Below are positions 1 to 7,539 of a DNA stretch of 15,276 nt, one piece after another; the stretch's first letter is position 1; each line of letters starts with the position of its first letter. The stretch covers positions 1 through 15,276 of the forward strand of contig CAZISM010000122.1 in assembly GCA_964541895.1 (NCBI GenBank), read 5' to 3'. Origin of the DNA: CAZISM01 sp964541895. Its GTDB lineage: Bacteria; Zhuqueibacterota; Zhuqueibacteria; Residuimicrobiales; Residuimicrobiaceae. Both the position numbers and the translations under genes were made by a program. Below the pieces are notes generated by a model. That model searched no databases, was not told the DNA's origin, and worked only from the letters and a program-made list of their open reading frames with translations.

Positions 1-786
1 CCGCGCGCCAGCAAGCGCGGCGGCGCCTGGATGAACGAGCTGAGAAGCGCTTATAAAAAGCAGGGCAAGAAAATAACCCCGGTGGTTTGCAACGTGGGGA
101 ATTTTTCCAAACCCACAGCCGGGCAACCCTCGCTGCTGAGTCTGGATGAGGTCTCTACTCTGTTTCACGAGTTCGGCCACGCCCTGCACGGCTTGCTCTC
201 GGACGTGCCGTATGAAAAATTGTCCAACGTTCCGCAGGATTTTGTCGAACTGCCGTCTCAGATTATGGAAAACTGGGCTTTCGAACCTGAGGTGCTGCGC
301 CTCTATGCCCGCCATTATCAGACCAACGAGCCGATTCCGCAGGCCCTGATGGATAAAATGGAAAACGCCAAGCAATTCAACCAGGGGTTCACCACCGTGG
401 AATATCTCGCCGCCTCGTATCTGGATATGGATTGGCACTCGCTGGCGGACAGCGTTCGTCGCGATGCGGCGCAGTTTGAAAAAAGCTCGCTGGCGCGCAT
501 CGGGCTCTTGCCCGAGATCATCGTCCGCTATCGCACACCCTACTTTCGCCACATTTTTGCCGGCGGCTATTCCGCCGGTTATTACAGCTATATCTGGGCG
601 GAGGTGCTCGATACCGATGCCTATGCGGCTTTTCAGGAGAGCTCTCTGTTCGATAAAAAGACAGCGCAGGCGTTTCGCACCCACGTGCTCGCCGCCGGCG
701 GCTTGGAGGACGCCATGGTCCTGTATAAAAAATTCCGCGGTCGCGAGCCGCGCATCGAAGGCCTGCTGAAAAAGCGCGGGCTTTAA
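1..786 (+). CDS. M3-family zinc oligopeptidase (Dcp/OpdA-like), 3' part only
   Basis: This is the C-terminal 261 residues of a thimet/oligopeptidase A/Dcp-type metallopeptidase, an enzyme that cuts short peptides. The frame is open to the first base of the window, so the ATG at 31 is internal. The residues before it (KRGGAWM) match the conserved core of the family. The zinc site is complete: HEFGH at 166-180 supplies two histidines and the catalytic glutamate, and the third ligand is the Glu of FVELPSQ (codon 247-249), the usual 25 residues after the second His. The substrate-binding H/Y segment is also present as FRHIFAGGYSAGYYSYIW. Full-length members are about 680-700 residues, so roughly 420 lie upstream. 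The stop at 784-786 is followed closely by the GH51 gene on the same strand, suggesting co-transcription. Whether it is exported cannot be told without the N-terminus. The family is clear; dipeptidyl carboxypeptidase versus oligopeptidase is not. Confidence 0.93.
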   Translation, partial: PRASKRGGAWMNELRSAYKKQGKKITPVVCNVGNFSKPTAGQPSLLSLDEVSTLFHEFGHALHGLLSDVPYEKLSNVPQDFVELPSQIMENWAFEPEVLRLYARHYQTNEPIPQALMDKMENAKQFNQGFTTVEYLAASYLDMDWHSLADSVRRDAAQFEKSSLARIGLLPEIIVRYRTPYFRHIFAGGYSAGYYSYIWAEVLDTDAYAAFQESSLFDKKTAQAFRTHVLAAGGLEDAMVLYKKFRGREPRIEGLLKKRGL

Positions 787-820
787 ATGGCAGCTGTTTC
801 CGAAAACCGTGAGCATTCAG

Positions 821-826
821 GGAGGG
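821..826 (+). promoter_or_regulatory. Shine-Dalgarno site deciding the GH51 start
   Basis: GGAGGG lies 5 bases before ATG 832. The in-frame ATG at 787 has only peptidase coding sequence in front of it and no such site. A second, weaker site (TAGGAG, 878-883) precedes ATG 889, so initiation there remains possible. Confidence 0.6.
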
Positions 827-831
827 ATGAT

Positions 832-2385
832 ATGAAATCTGTTTTCCGCAGGCAAAGCCTGCTGGTGCTGGTTGGCATAGGAGTGATTATGGCACAGAAT
901 AATCGACTTTCGCTCAAAACGGAACTGGCCAGGGAGACGATCCATCGCAATATTTATGGCCATTTTTCCGAACATTTGGGACACTGTATCTATGGCGGCG
1001 TCTGGGTCGGCGAATCATCCCCTATTCCGAACACCCGCGGCATCCGCAACGACGTCGTTCAGGCCCTGCGCGAAATCAAAACCCCGGTGTTGCGCTGGCC
1101 CGGCGGCTGTTTCGCCGATGAATACCACTGGATGGACGGCATTGGGCCGCGCTCGCAACGGCCGACCATGATCAACACCCACTGGGGCGGCGTCACCGAG
1201 GATAACAGCTTCGGCACCCACGAGTTTCTCGATCTGTGCGAACAGCTGCAGTGTGAGCCCTACATCTGCGGCAACGTCGGCAGCGGCACCGTACGCGAAA
1301 TGCAGCAGTGGGTCGAGTACATCACCTCCGACAACGTCAGTCCCATGACCGATCTGAGAAAGCAAAACGGCCGCGAAGCGCCGTGGCAGGTCAAATACTG
1401 GGGCCTGGGCAACGAAACCTGGGGATGCGGCGGCAGCATGCGCGCTGAATATTATCGTGATCTGGTTCGCCAGTATGGCACCTATTGCCGCAATTTCGGC
1501 GATAACCGGCTGCTGAAAATCGCCTGCGGCGCCAACAGCGACGATTATGAATGGACCAGGGTCCTGATGCAGGATGAGCGGGCGCGCAGAATGATCTATG
1601 GCATTTCCCTGCATTATTACACCGTATGCCACGACTGGAGTAAAAAAGGTTCTGCCACCCAATTCGATGAGAGCGAGTGGTTCCTGACCATGCGCAAAAC
1701 CCTGCATATGGAGGAGCTGGTGCAGCGGCATAGCACTGTTATGGATCAGTACGATCCGGAGAAAAAAGTGTCCCTGATCGTGGACGAATGGGGCAACTGG
1801 CACGATGTGGAACCCGGCACCAACCCCGGTTTCCTCTTTCAGCAAAACACCCTGCGCGATGCCGTGGTGGCGGCCGCGAATCTGAATATCTTTAACAACC
1901 ATTGTGACCGGGTGCGCATGGCCAACATCGCCCAGACCATCAACGTGCTGCAGGCGGTCGTTCTCACCAAAGAGGCGCAGATGGTGAAAACGCCGACGTT
2001 TTATGTGTTCAAACTGTTCGCGGCTCACCAGGATGCGAGAATGATTCCTCTCGACCTCGTCTGTCAGGATTATACGCTGGGGACGGAAAAAATTCCGGCG
2101 ATCAGCGCTTCGGCTTCACAGGACAAAACCGGCGCCATACACATCACGCTGGCCAATCTGGATCCCAATCAGAACATCGCCCTCACGGCCGGCTTGGGCG
2201 GATCGGTCAAAAAGGAGCGGATCAGCGCTCAGATCATCACCGCGAATCAGATGAACGCCTTTAACGACTTTGGCCGGCCGGAAGCCGTGACCATTAAACC
2301 GTTCACAGATCTGAAAGTTAATAACGGGCAGCTGGAGATCGTCCTGCCTGCCAAATCGGTGTTGATGGTGGAGCTGAAACCGTAG
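832..2385 (+). CDS. GH51 alpha-L-arabinofuranosidase, probably exported
   Basis: This glycosidase is predicted to release terminal alpha-L-arabinofuranose from arabinan, arabinoxylan or oligosaccharides. Counting from the ATG at 832 (517 residues), the catalytic (beta/alpha)8 barrel contains the GH51 signatures FSEHLGHCIYGG and RWPGGCFADEYHW, the acid/base Glu in GLGNETW (E195) and the nucleophile Glu in VDEWGNW (E319). The C-terminal part is the usual beta-sandwich. The start at 832 is preferred because GGAGGG (821-826) precedes it by 5 bases and it yields a plausible signal peptide: basic KSVFRRQ, a hydrophobic LLVLVGIGVIM core, then an A-Q cleavage region. ATG 787 (abutting the previous stop) and ATG 889 (with its own TAGGAG) are alternatives; the latter would give a cytoplasmic enzyme, as in many GH51 members. 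It lies 45 bp after the peptidase and 12 bp before the beta-lactamase. Endo-activity, as reported for a few GH51 members, cannot be excluded. Confidence 0.93.
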   Translation: MKSVFRRQSLLVLVGIGVIMAQNNRLSLKTELARETIHRNIYGHFSEHLGHCIYGGVWVGESSPIPNTRGIRNDVVQALREIKTPVLRWPGGCFADEYHWMDGIGPRSQRPTMINTHWGGVTEDNSFGTHEFLDLCEQLQCEPYICGNVGSGTVREMQQWVEYITSDNVSPMTDLRKQNGREAPWQVKYWGLGNETWGCGGSMRAEYYRDLVRQYGTYCRNFGDNRLLKIACGANSDDYEWTRVLMQDERARRMIYGISLHYYTVCHDWSKKGSATQFDESEWFLTMRKTLHMEELVQRHSTVMDQYDPEKKVSLIVDEWGNWHDVEPGTNPGFLFQQNTLRDAVVAAANLNIFNNHCDRVRMANIAQTINVLQAVVLTKEAQMVKTPTFYVFKLFAAHQDARMIPLDLVCQDYTLGTEKIPAISASASQDKTGAIHITLANLDPNQNIALTAGLGGSVKKERISAQIITANQMNAFNDFGRPEAVTIKPFTDLKVNNGQLEIVLPAKSVLMVELKP

Positions 2386-2397
2386 GGGTATGTTATA

Positions 2398-3180
2398 ATG
2401 CGCTGGTACGCTGTAATTTTTTTGCTGACGCAGTCGGCGGTGCTGGCTCAGCAGGAGAAAGGCGATTTCGAGAAATTCTTCACGGACCATAACGTTCAGG
2501 GTTGTTTCGTCTGTCTGGACGCCGGCCAGAACCGGTATATACGCTACAATCCGGAACGGTGCCGACAGGCCTTTCTGCCGGCGTCGACGTTCAAGATCCT
2601 TAACTCGCTGATCGGCCTCGAAACCGGTGTTATCGCTGATGAAAATTACCTTATCCCTTGGGATGGGGTGGAGAGAAGCATCGCGCCCTGGAATCAGGAT
2701 CATACGCTGAAAAGTGCCATGAAACATTCGGTGGTCTGGTATTATCAGGAGCTGGCCAGGCGAGTGGGCGCTGAACGGATGAGCGCGTATGTGAAAAAGT
2801 CTCATTACGGCAATGAGGATATCTCTGATAAAATCGATACCTTTTGGCTGGAAGGGGCCCTGCGCATTTCGCCCGACGAGCAGGTCGGATTTCTGCGACG
2901 GTTTTACGAATTCCAACTGCCGTTCAGTCGACGTTCTGTGGAAATCGTCAAATCCATTTTGCTGCAGGAAGAGAACGAGCGCTATCGGTTGTACGCCAAA
3001 ACCGGCTGGGCCGTTCGCACAGATCGGCAGATCGGCTGGTTTGTCGGTTTCGTCGAACGCGACCGCTCGGTGTACTATTTTGCCACCAATATCGAAAGCA
3101 GCTGCAAAGAAGCGCTGTTCGGCCCGGCGCGCATCGAAATATCCAAAGCCATTTTGCGCGACTTGAACATTCTGGACTGA
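2398..3180 (+). CDS. Class D (OXA-type) serine beta-lactamase
   Basis: This 260-residue protein has the usual length of a class D penicillin-binding fold enzyme and all four diagnostic motifs in order: S63-T-F-K66 (acylated serine and the lysine normally carboxylated), S111-V-V, Y137-G-N139 and K201-T-G-W. W150 in FWLEG matches the tryptophan that stabilises the carbamylated lysine in OXA enzymes. Together these predict a catalytically competent enzyme that hydrolyses beta-lactams in the periplasm; which ones cannot be read from sequence. Residues 1 to about 17 (MRWYAVIFLLTQSAVLA, then QQ) form a signal peptide. It starts 12 bp after the arabinofuranosidase and ends 13 bp before the transporter, with only a weak GGGG ribosome site (2385-2388), so it is probably expressed with the sugar genes. 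No integron site, transposase or flanking repeat is seen, so it looks like a resident gene. A sensor domain of the BlaR type is unlikely because no membrane part is present. Confidence 0.93.
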   Translation: MRWYAVIFLLTQSAVLAQQEKGDFEKFFTDHNVQGCFVCLDAGQNRYIRYNPERCRQAFLPASTFKILNSLIGLETGVIADENYLIPWDGVERSIAPWNQDHTLKSAMKHSVVWYYQELARRVGAERMSAYVKKSHYGNEDISDKIDTFWLEGALRISPDEQVGFLRRFYEFQLPFSRRSVEIVKSILLQEENERYRLYAKTGWAVRTDRQIGWFVGFVERDRSVYYFATNIESSCKEALFGPARIEISKAILRDLNILD

Positions 3181-3193
3181 AGGAACGATCGTT

Positions 3194-4489
3194 ATGACGC
3201 CCGATCAGGAAAAAGCGGTTTATGATAAAGTCACCCGCCGATTAATTCCCTTTTTGTTTCTCTGCTATATTCTCGCTTACCTGGACCGTGTCAACGTCGG
3301 TTTTGCCAAGTTGCAGATGCAGAGCGATTTGGGTCTTTCCGATGTCGTCTATGGGATCGGAGCCGGCATCTTTTTTATCGGTTATTTCATGTTTGAAGTG
3401 CCGAGCAATCTGTTGCTGCAGCGGTTCGGCGCCAAAATCTGGATCGCCCGTATCATGATCGTCTGGGGCATCGTCTCGGCTTGCATGTCGCTGATCAGCA
3501 GCACCACCATGTTTTATGTGATCCGCTTCATCCTCGGTATGGCTGAAGCAGGATTCTTCCCCGGTATCATTCTCTATCTTACGTTTTGGTATCCCCGCCA
3601 ATATCGCGCCCGAATGGTCGCCCTGTTCATGACCGCCATTGCCATTTCTGGCGTATTCGGCGGTCCTGTCTCCGGCTGGATTTTAAAGCAGATGACGGAC
3701 GTGTCCGGCCTGCGCGGCTGGCAATGGTTGTTCCTGCTGGAGGGCATCCCCTCTGTGCTGGTCGGCTTCCTGGTCTTGTATTTTCTTGACGATGGCCCGC
3801 AAAAAGCAAAATGGCTTACATCGGCTGAGAAAGATCTGCTGCTGCAGCGGCTGCAGGAGGAGGAAGAGACCAAAAAGTCGGAGGGAGTGCAGAATCATAC
3901 TCTGCGCGATGCGTTCAGCAACCTCCACGTCTGGTTGTTTTGCCTGGTCTATTTCGGCATCATCATGGGACTGTACGGTTTCGGCTTCTGGCTGCCGCAA
4001 ATTATCAAAGATACTTTTACCCAGGATCCCTGGCATATCGGTCTCATTTCGATGCTGCCATGGGGGGTAGCGGCGGTCCTCATGGTGCTTTATGGCCGGC
4101 ATTCGGACGTGACCGGTGAACGGCGCTGGCATCTGGTGCTGGCCTGTGTCATGTCCATGGTTGGTTTTGCCGCGTGCGGACTGAACAGCAGCTCCGGTCT
4201 GGTCGATCTGTTCTTTATTACCCTGGCCACCATCGGCATCATGACCAGCCTGGCGACGTTCTGGGCGCTGCCCACCGCCATGCTGTCCGGAACCGCCGCC
4301 GCGGCCGGCATCGCCTGGATCAACTCGGTGGGTAACCTGGCCGGATATGTGGGGCCCACGGTTATCGGCTGGGTGCGCGATTTCAGCAACAGCATGCAGG
4401 CCGGCTTTTACCTGCTGGCTGCCAGCAGTTTGATGTCGGCGGTGGTGGTGCTCCTGTCCACCCGTCCCCGCGTCAGGAGGAACGGCTAG
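3194..4489 (+). CDS. MFS transporter, anion:cation symporter (ACS)-type
   Basis: This 431-residue inner-membrane protein has hydrophobic segments consistent with 12 transmembrane helices in two halves joined by a charged cytoplasmic loop around residues 205-235 (EKDLLLQRLQEEEETKKSE). Helix 1 is followed by the sequence YLDRVNVGFAKLQM, typical of the ACS family of organic-anion/proton symporters that carry sugar acids such as hexuronates, galactonate and glucarate, as well as phthalate and other carboxylates. The PGIILYLTFWYPRQYRARM stretch in helices 4-5 also fits that family. AGGA at 3181-3184 serves as ribosome site. The gene lies 13 bp after the beta-lactamase, and its stop TAG shares its final G with the GTG start of the oxidoreductase, so the two are probably translationally coupled. 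Context suggests uptake of a sugar or sugar acid; the substrate is unknown. Confidence 0.9.
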   Translation: MTPDQEKAVYDKVTRRLIPFLFLCYILAYLDRVNVGFAKLQMQSDLGLSDVVYGIGAGIFFIGYFMFEVPSNLLLQRFGAKIWIARIMIVWGIVSACMSLISSTTMFYVIRFILGMAEAGFFPGIILYLTFWYPRQYRARMVALFMTAIAISGVFGGPVSGWILKQMTDVSGLRGWQWLFLLEGIPSVLVGFLVLYFLDDGPQKAKWLTSAEKDLLLQRLQEEEETKKSEGVQNHTLRDAFSNLHVWLFCLVYFGIIMGLYGFGFWLPQIIKDTFTQDPWHIGLISMLPWGVAAVLMVLYGRHSDVTGERRWHLVLACVMSMVGFAACGLNSSSGLVDLFFITLATIGIMTSLATFWALPTAMLSGTAAAAGIAWINSVGNLAGYVGPTVIGWVRDFSNSMQAGFYLLAASSLMSAVVVLLSTRPRVRRNG

Positions 4490-5478
4490 TGGAAAAAATC
4501 AATTGGGGCATTCTCAGCACATCTCGAATCGCCGTGCGCCGGCTGATACCGGCCATTCAGGCGACCACGACCGGCCGCGTCCATGGTCTCGCCTCCAGAG
4601 ACGGCGAAAAAGCTGAAAAGGTATGCCGCGAGTTGAACCTGAGCCGGTGGTATGGATCCTACGAAGAGATGCTGGCGGATCCGGATATTAGGGCGGTGTA
4701 CAATCCTCTGCCGAATCATCTGCACCTGCCGTACACCCTGGCTGCCCTGCAGGCCGGCAAACACGTGCTTGTGGAAAAGCCATTGACCTGTAATGCGGGC
4801 CAGGCACAGGAAATGAACGAGGCGTTGCAGCGCTATCCGCATTTAAAGGTGATGGAAGCTTTTATGTACCGCTTTCATCCGCAATGGCAAAAGGTCAGAG
4901 AGATCATGCAAAGCGGCAGGCTGGGCACGCCGCGGACCATCCACGCCTGGTTTTCCTATTTCAGTGACGATGCTCAGGATTACCGGCAGAATCCGCAGAT
5001 GGGTGGGGGAGCGCTGCTGGACGTGGGCTGTTACTGCATTTCGGTCGCCAGGATGCTGTTCGCTGACGAGCCGGAACAGGCTCTGGCTGTGATGGATATC
5101 GATCCCCGCTTCGGTATAGACCGCCTGGTCAGCGGGCAACTGCAATTTAAAAGAGGCCTCTCTGCGTTTACCTGCGCCTCCCAACTGGCTGAACATCAAC
5201 ACGTACATATATTTGGCGACCGTGCGGCCCTGATGGTGGAAACGCCGTTTATCCCGCCGCTGGACCGACCCGTTCGACTCATCCTGCAAAATGAAGAAAA
5301 GCGCGAGGAAATCCTGCTGCCGCCGCAAGATCACTTTGTGCTGCAGTGCGATGCGTTCCAAAGGGCTATTCTGGACGATACTGCCGTACCCTGGCCCTTG
5401 TCCGACAGTGTCAACAACATGCGCATCATCGATGCCGTTTCTGCCAGCCATCATGCGCACGCCTGGGTGACGGTCTGA
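4489..5478 (+). CDS. Gfo/Idh/MocA-family NAD(P)-dependent oxidoreductase
   Basis: This 329-residue cytoplasmic dehydrogenase has an N-terminal Rossmann domain (residues about 4-120) beginning INWGILSTSRIA, where the nucleotide-binding loop reads G-I-L-S-T-S instead of the common GxGxxG. The family lysine is present in VEKPL (K97). The C-terminal alpha/beta substrate domain includes EAFMYRFHPQW and GGGALLDVGCYCI, the form seen in the dihydrodiol dehydrogenase / D-xylose dehydrogenase / 1,5-anhydrofructose reductase branch. It probably oxidises or reduces a sugar or cyclic polyol with NAD(P). The start is GTG at 4489, supported by AGGAGG at 4475-4480, and overlaps the transporter stop by one base. 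It is the last gene of the string that starts with the peptidase and glycosidase. Substrate and cofactor preference cannot be read from sequence. Confidence 0.9.
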   Translation: MEKINWGILSTSRIAVRRLIPAIQATTTGRVHGLASRDGEKAEKVCRELNLSRWYGSYEEMLADPDIRAVYNPLPNHLHLPYTLAALQAGKHVLVEKPLTCNAGQAQEMNEALQRYPHLKVMEAFMYRFHPQWQKVREIMQSGRLGTPRTIHAWFSYFSDDAQDYRQNPQMGGGALLDVGCYCISVARMLFADEPEQALAVMDIDPRFGIDRLVSGQLQFKRGLSAFTCASQLAEHQHVHIFGDRAALMVETPFIPPLDRPVRLILQNEEKREEILLPPQDHFVLQCDAFQRAILDDTAVPWPLSDSVNNMRIIDAVSASHHAHAWVTV

Positions 5479-5527
5479 GCCCTCCTGCGATCTGTGTCTC
5501 CTTGCCGAATTTCCTGCATACAAGTTC

Positions 5528-5556
5528 TTGGAATTTTCCTGAAAAAGAGCTATATT
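5528..5556 (+). promoter_or_regulatory. Candidate typA promoter
   Basis: TTGGAA (5528-5533) and TATATT (5551-5556) are separated by exactly 17 bases, a good housekeeping-sigma pair. The downstream element, read as TATATTTA, also nearly fits the Bacteroidetes -7 box TAnnTTTG. Predicted transcription would begin near 5563, leaving a leader of about 60 bases before typA. It lies in the 145-bp gap after the oxidoreductase, where no intrinsic terminator is visible. Confidence 0.45.
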
Positions 5557-5623
5557 TAAGGCTTGCTGTAATGTTTAGCCTAATCCATTATACGGACTGA
5601 TTAATCGACAAGAGTCAAACAGA

Positions 5624-7444
5624 ATGAAACGTTTACAACGGAATGAGAAAATTCGCAATATCGCCATTATCGCGCACGTCGATCATGGCAAAACCACACT
5701 CGTGGATCACATGTTTCAGCAAAGCGGCGTGTTCCGATCCAATCAGCAGGTGGAGGATCGGGTCATGGACAATATGGATCTGGAACGGGAGCGCGGCATC
5801 ACCATTGCCGCCAAGAACTGTTCGGTCATGTGGCACGATGTCAAAATCAATATACTCGATACGCCGGGACACGCCGATTTCGGCGGCGAAGTAGAGCGCG
5901 CTCTGCAAATGGTGGACGGCGCCATTCTGCTGGTGGATGCCTCTGAAGGCCCCTTGCCGCAAACCCGTTTTGTGCTCAAGAAAGCGCTGGAAGGCAATTT
6001 AAAAATTATCGTGGTCATCAACAAAATAGATCGCAAGGACGCGCGCCCGCAGCAGGTGTTGAACGAAGTGTACGATCTTTTCATCGATCTGGATGCTACG
6101 GAGGAGCAGATCGAATTTCCTGTCCTCTATGCCATCGGCCGCGAGGGCATCTGTCAGCGAACGCTGGAAACGGCCGGCACAGACCTGCTGCCACTGTTCG
6201 ATACGATCATGGCCGAGATACCGGGGCCGGCGTTCGATCCCAATGAACCGTTTCAAATGCTGGTCTCTGATCTGGACTATTCCGACTATATGGGGCGGCT
6301 GGCCATCGGTCGTATCTTCAACGGCAGCGCCTCCTGCAACAATGCCCTGGTCTGCATCAACGCCGAAGGGCAGGCTATTCCCCTGCGCGTGACCCGGTTG
6401 CAGGTATATGACGGGATCAAGATCAAGGAGGTGGATGAGGTTCAGCCCGGTGATATCAGCATTCTCGCCGGACTCGATGAGGTATATATCGGCGATACCA
6501 TTTGCACGCAGGCGGCCCCCAAGGCTTTAAAGCGCATCACCGTGGATGAACCCACCATTGCCATGCTGTTTACCATCAACACTTCGCCGTTGTCCGGACG
6601 TGACGGAAAACTGGTGCAATCGGGCAAGCTGCGGGAGCGGCTCTATCGGGAAACATTGCGCAACGTCGCCATTCGCGTGGAGGATACGGAGAGCCCGGAC
6701 AAATTTATTGTCAAGGGACGCGGTGAATTTCAGATGGCGATTCTGATTGAAACCATGCGCCGGGAGGGGTATGAACTGACCGTGGGGCGGCCGCAGGTCA
6801 TTTTCAAACACAAAGACGGCAAAAAACTGGAACCCATCGAGCACGTCTTTATCGACTGCCCGGACACCTGTCTCGGCATCGTGACGGAAAAGCTGTCGCA
6901 GCGCAAAGGCCGCATGATCAATCTGGTCAATCACGGCACCGGCCGCCTGCGCGTCGAGTTCAGCATTCCATCTCGCGGGCTCATCGGCTATCGTAACGAA
7001 TTTCTCACCGACACCAAAGGCACGGGCATGATGAATTCATATCTGCAGGGTTATGAAGAATTTCGCGGCGATTTCAGCTCCAGGCTTACCGGTTCGATCG
7101 TGGCCGACCGGGACGGCGTCACCGTGCCGTATGCGCTGTACAACCTGGAACCGCGCGGGGTGCTGTTTGTTGAACCGGGATCCGACACCTATGAGGGGAT
7201 GATCATCGGCGAGCATAACCGGGATAATGATATCAACGTCAACGCCTGCAAAACCAAAAAGCTGACCAACATGCGCAGTTCCACCAAGGACGACGCCGTG
7301 GTGCTGGCGCCGATCACGCCCATGACCCTGGAGCGCGCCATCGAATTCATCAAAGAGGACGAGATGGTAGAGATCACCCCCAACCATATCCGCCTGCGCA
7401 AAAATACACTGTCAGCGGACAGAAGGTATGCGAACGCCCGCTGA
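5624..7444 (+). CDS. typA: Ribosome-associated translational GTPase TypA/BipA
   Basis: This 606-residue protein has the normal TypA/BipA length and is highly conserved. It is a ribosome-binding GTPase of the EF-G/LepA class, linked in other bacteria to ribosome assembly and stress or low-temperature adaptation. The G domain holds the P-loop in AHVDHGKTT (residues 17-25), switch I with RERGITIAAK, the G3 motif D79-T-P-G-H and the G4 motif N133-K-I-D. Domain II, the EF-G-like domains III and V, and the TypA-specific C-terminal domain (SRGLIGYRNEFLTDTKGTG and the following segment to about residue 600) follow. The start ATG lacks a strong Shine-Dalgarno; only AAGAG at 5610-5614 is present. It has its own promoter candidate and stands apart from the upstream string. 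The downstream neighbour is convergent. Confidence 0.97.
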   Translation: MKRLQRNEKIRNIAIIAHVDHGKTTLVDHMFQQSGVFRSNQQVEDRVMDNMDLERERGITIAAKNCSVMWHDVKINILDTPGHADFGGEVERALQMVDGAILLVDASEGPLPQTRFVLKKALEGNLKIIVVINKIDRKDARPQQVLNEVYDLFIDLDATEEQIEFPVLYAIGREGICQRTLETAGTDLLPLFDTIMAEIPGPAFDPNEPFQMLVSDLDYSDYMGRLAIGRIFNGSASCNNALVCINAEGQAIPLRVTRLQVYDGIKIKEVDEVQPGDISILAGLDEVYIGDTICTQAAPKALKRITVDEPTIAMLFTINTSPLSGRDGKLVQSGKLRERLYRETLRNVAIRVEDTESPDKFIVKGRGEFQMAILIETMRREGYELTVGRPQVIFKHKDGKKLEPIEHVFIDCPDTCLGIVTEKLSQRKGRMINLVNHGTGRLRVEFSIPSRGLIGYRNEFLTDTKGTGMMNSYLQGYEEFRGDFSSRLTGSIVADRDGVTVPYALYNLEPRGVLFVEPGSDTYEGMIIGEHNRDNDINVNACKTKKLTNMRSSTKDDAVVLAPITPMTLERAIEFIKEDEMVEITPNHIRLRKNTLSADRRYANAR

Positions 7445-7477
7445 TCTCGGCGGTCATAGGATGGTCTGATTCCTTGG

Positions 7478-7517
7478 GTGTATTCGCGGATTCAAACAGA
7501 GGGATCCGCGAATACAC
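7478..7517. terminator. 14-bp perfect hairpin in the convergent typA/isomerase-like gap
   Basis: GTGTATTCGCGGAT (7478-7491) is the exact reverse complement of 7504-7517, with a 12-base loop. It lies 33 bp after the typA stop and 22 bp beyond the stop of the opposite-strand gene, the expected place for a bidirectional terminator. Neither strand has a T-tract after the stem, so it is not a canonical intrinsic terminator. An mRNA 3'-end stabiliser or a REP-like element are alternatives. Confidence 0.45.
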
Positions 7518-7539
7518 ACCGTTCAGAGCCGGATGCCGT

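Noticed and set aside
1015..2028. 337-codon open frame on the minus strand inside the GH51 gene
   Set aside because: It lies fully antisense to a gene with clear catalytic motifs, and its translation is rich in His, Gly and Ala without recognisable domains. It is a codon-bias shadow.
2394..2399. Perfect TATAAT box at the beta-lactamase start codon
   Set aside because: No -35 element lies 16-18 bases upstream, and a transcript from it would start inside the gene.
2116..2916. 266-codon minus-strand frame across the GH51 end and the beta-lactamase
   Set aside because: It spans two well-supported genes on the other strand and has no recognisable domain or ribosome site.
5479..5527. Intrinsic terminator after the oxidoreductase gene
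   Set aside because: No GC-rich stem followed by a T-tract was found here.
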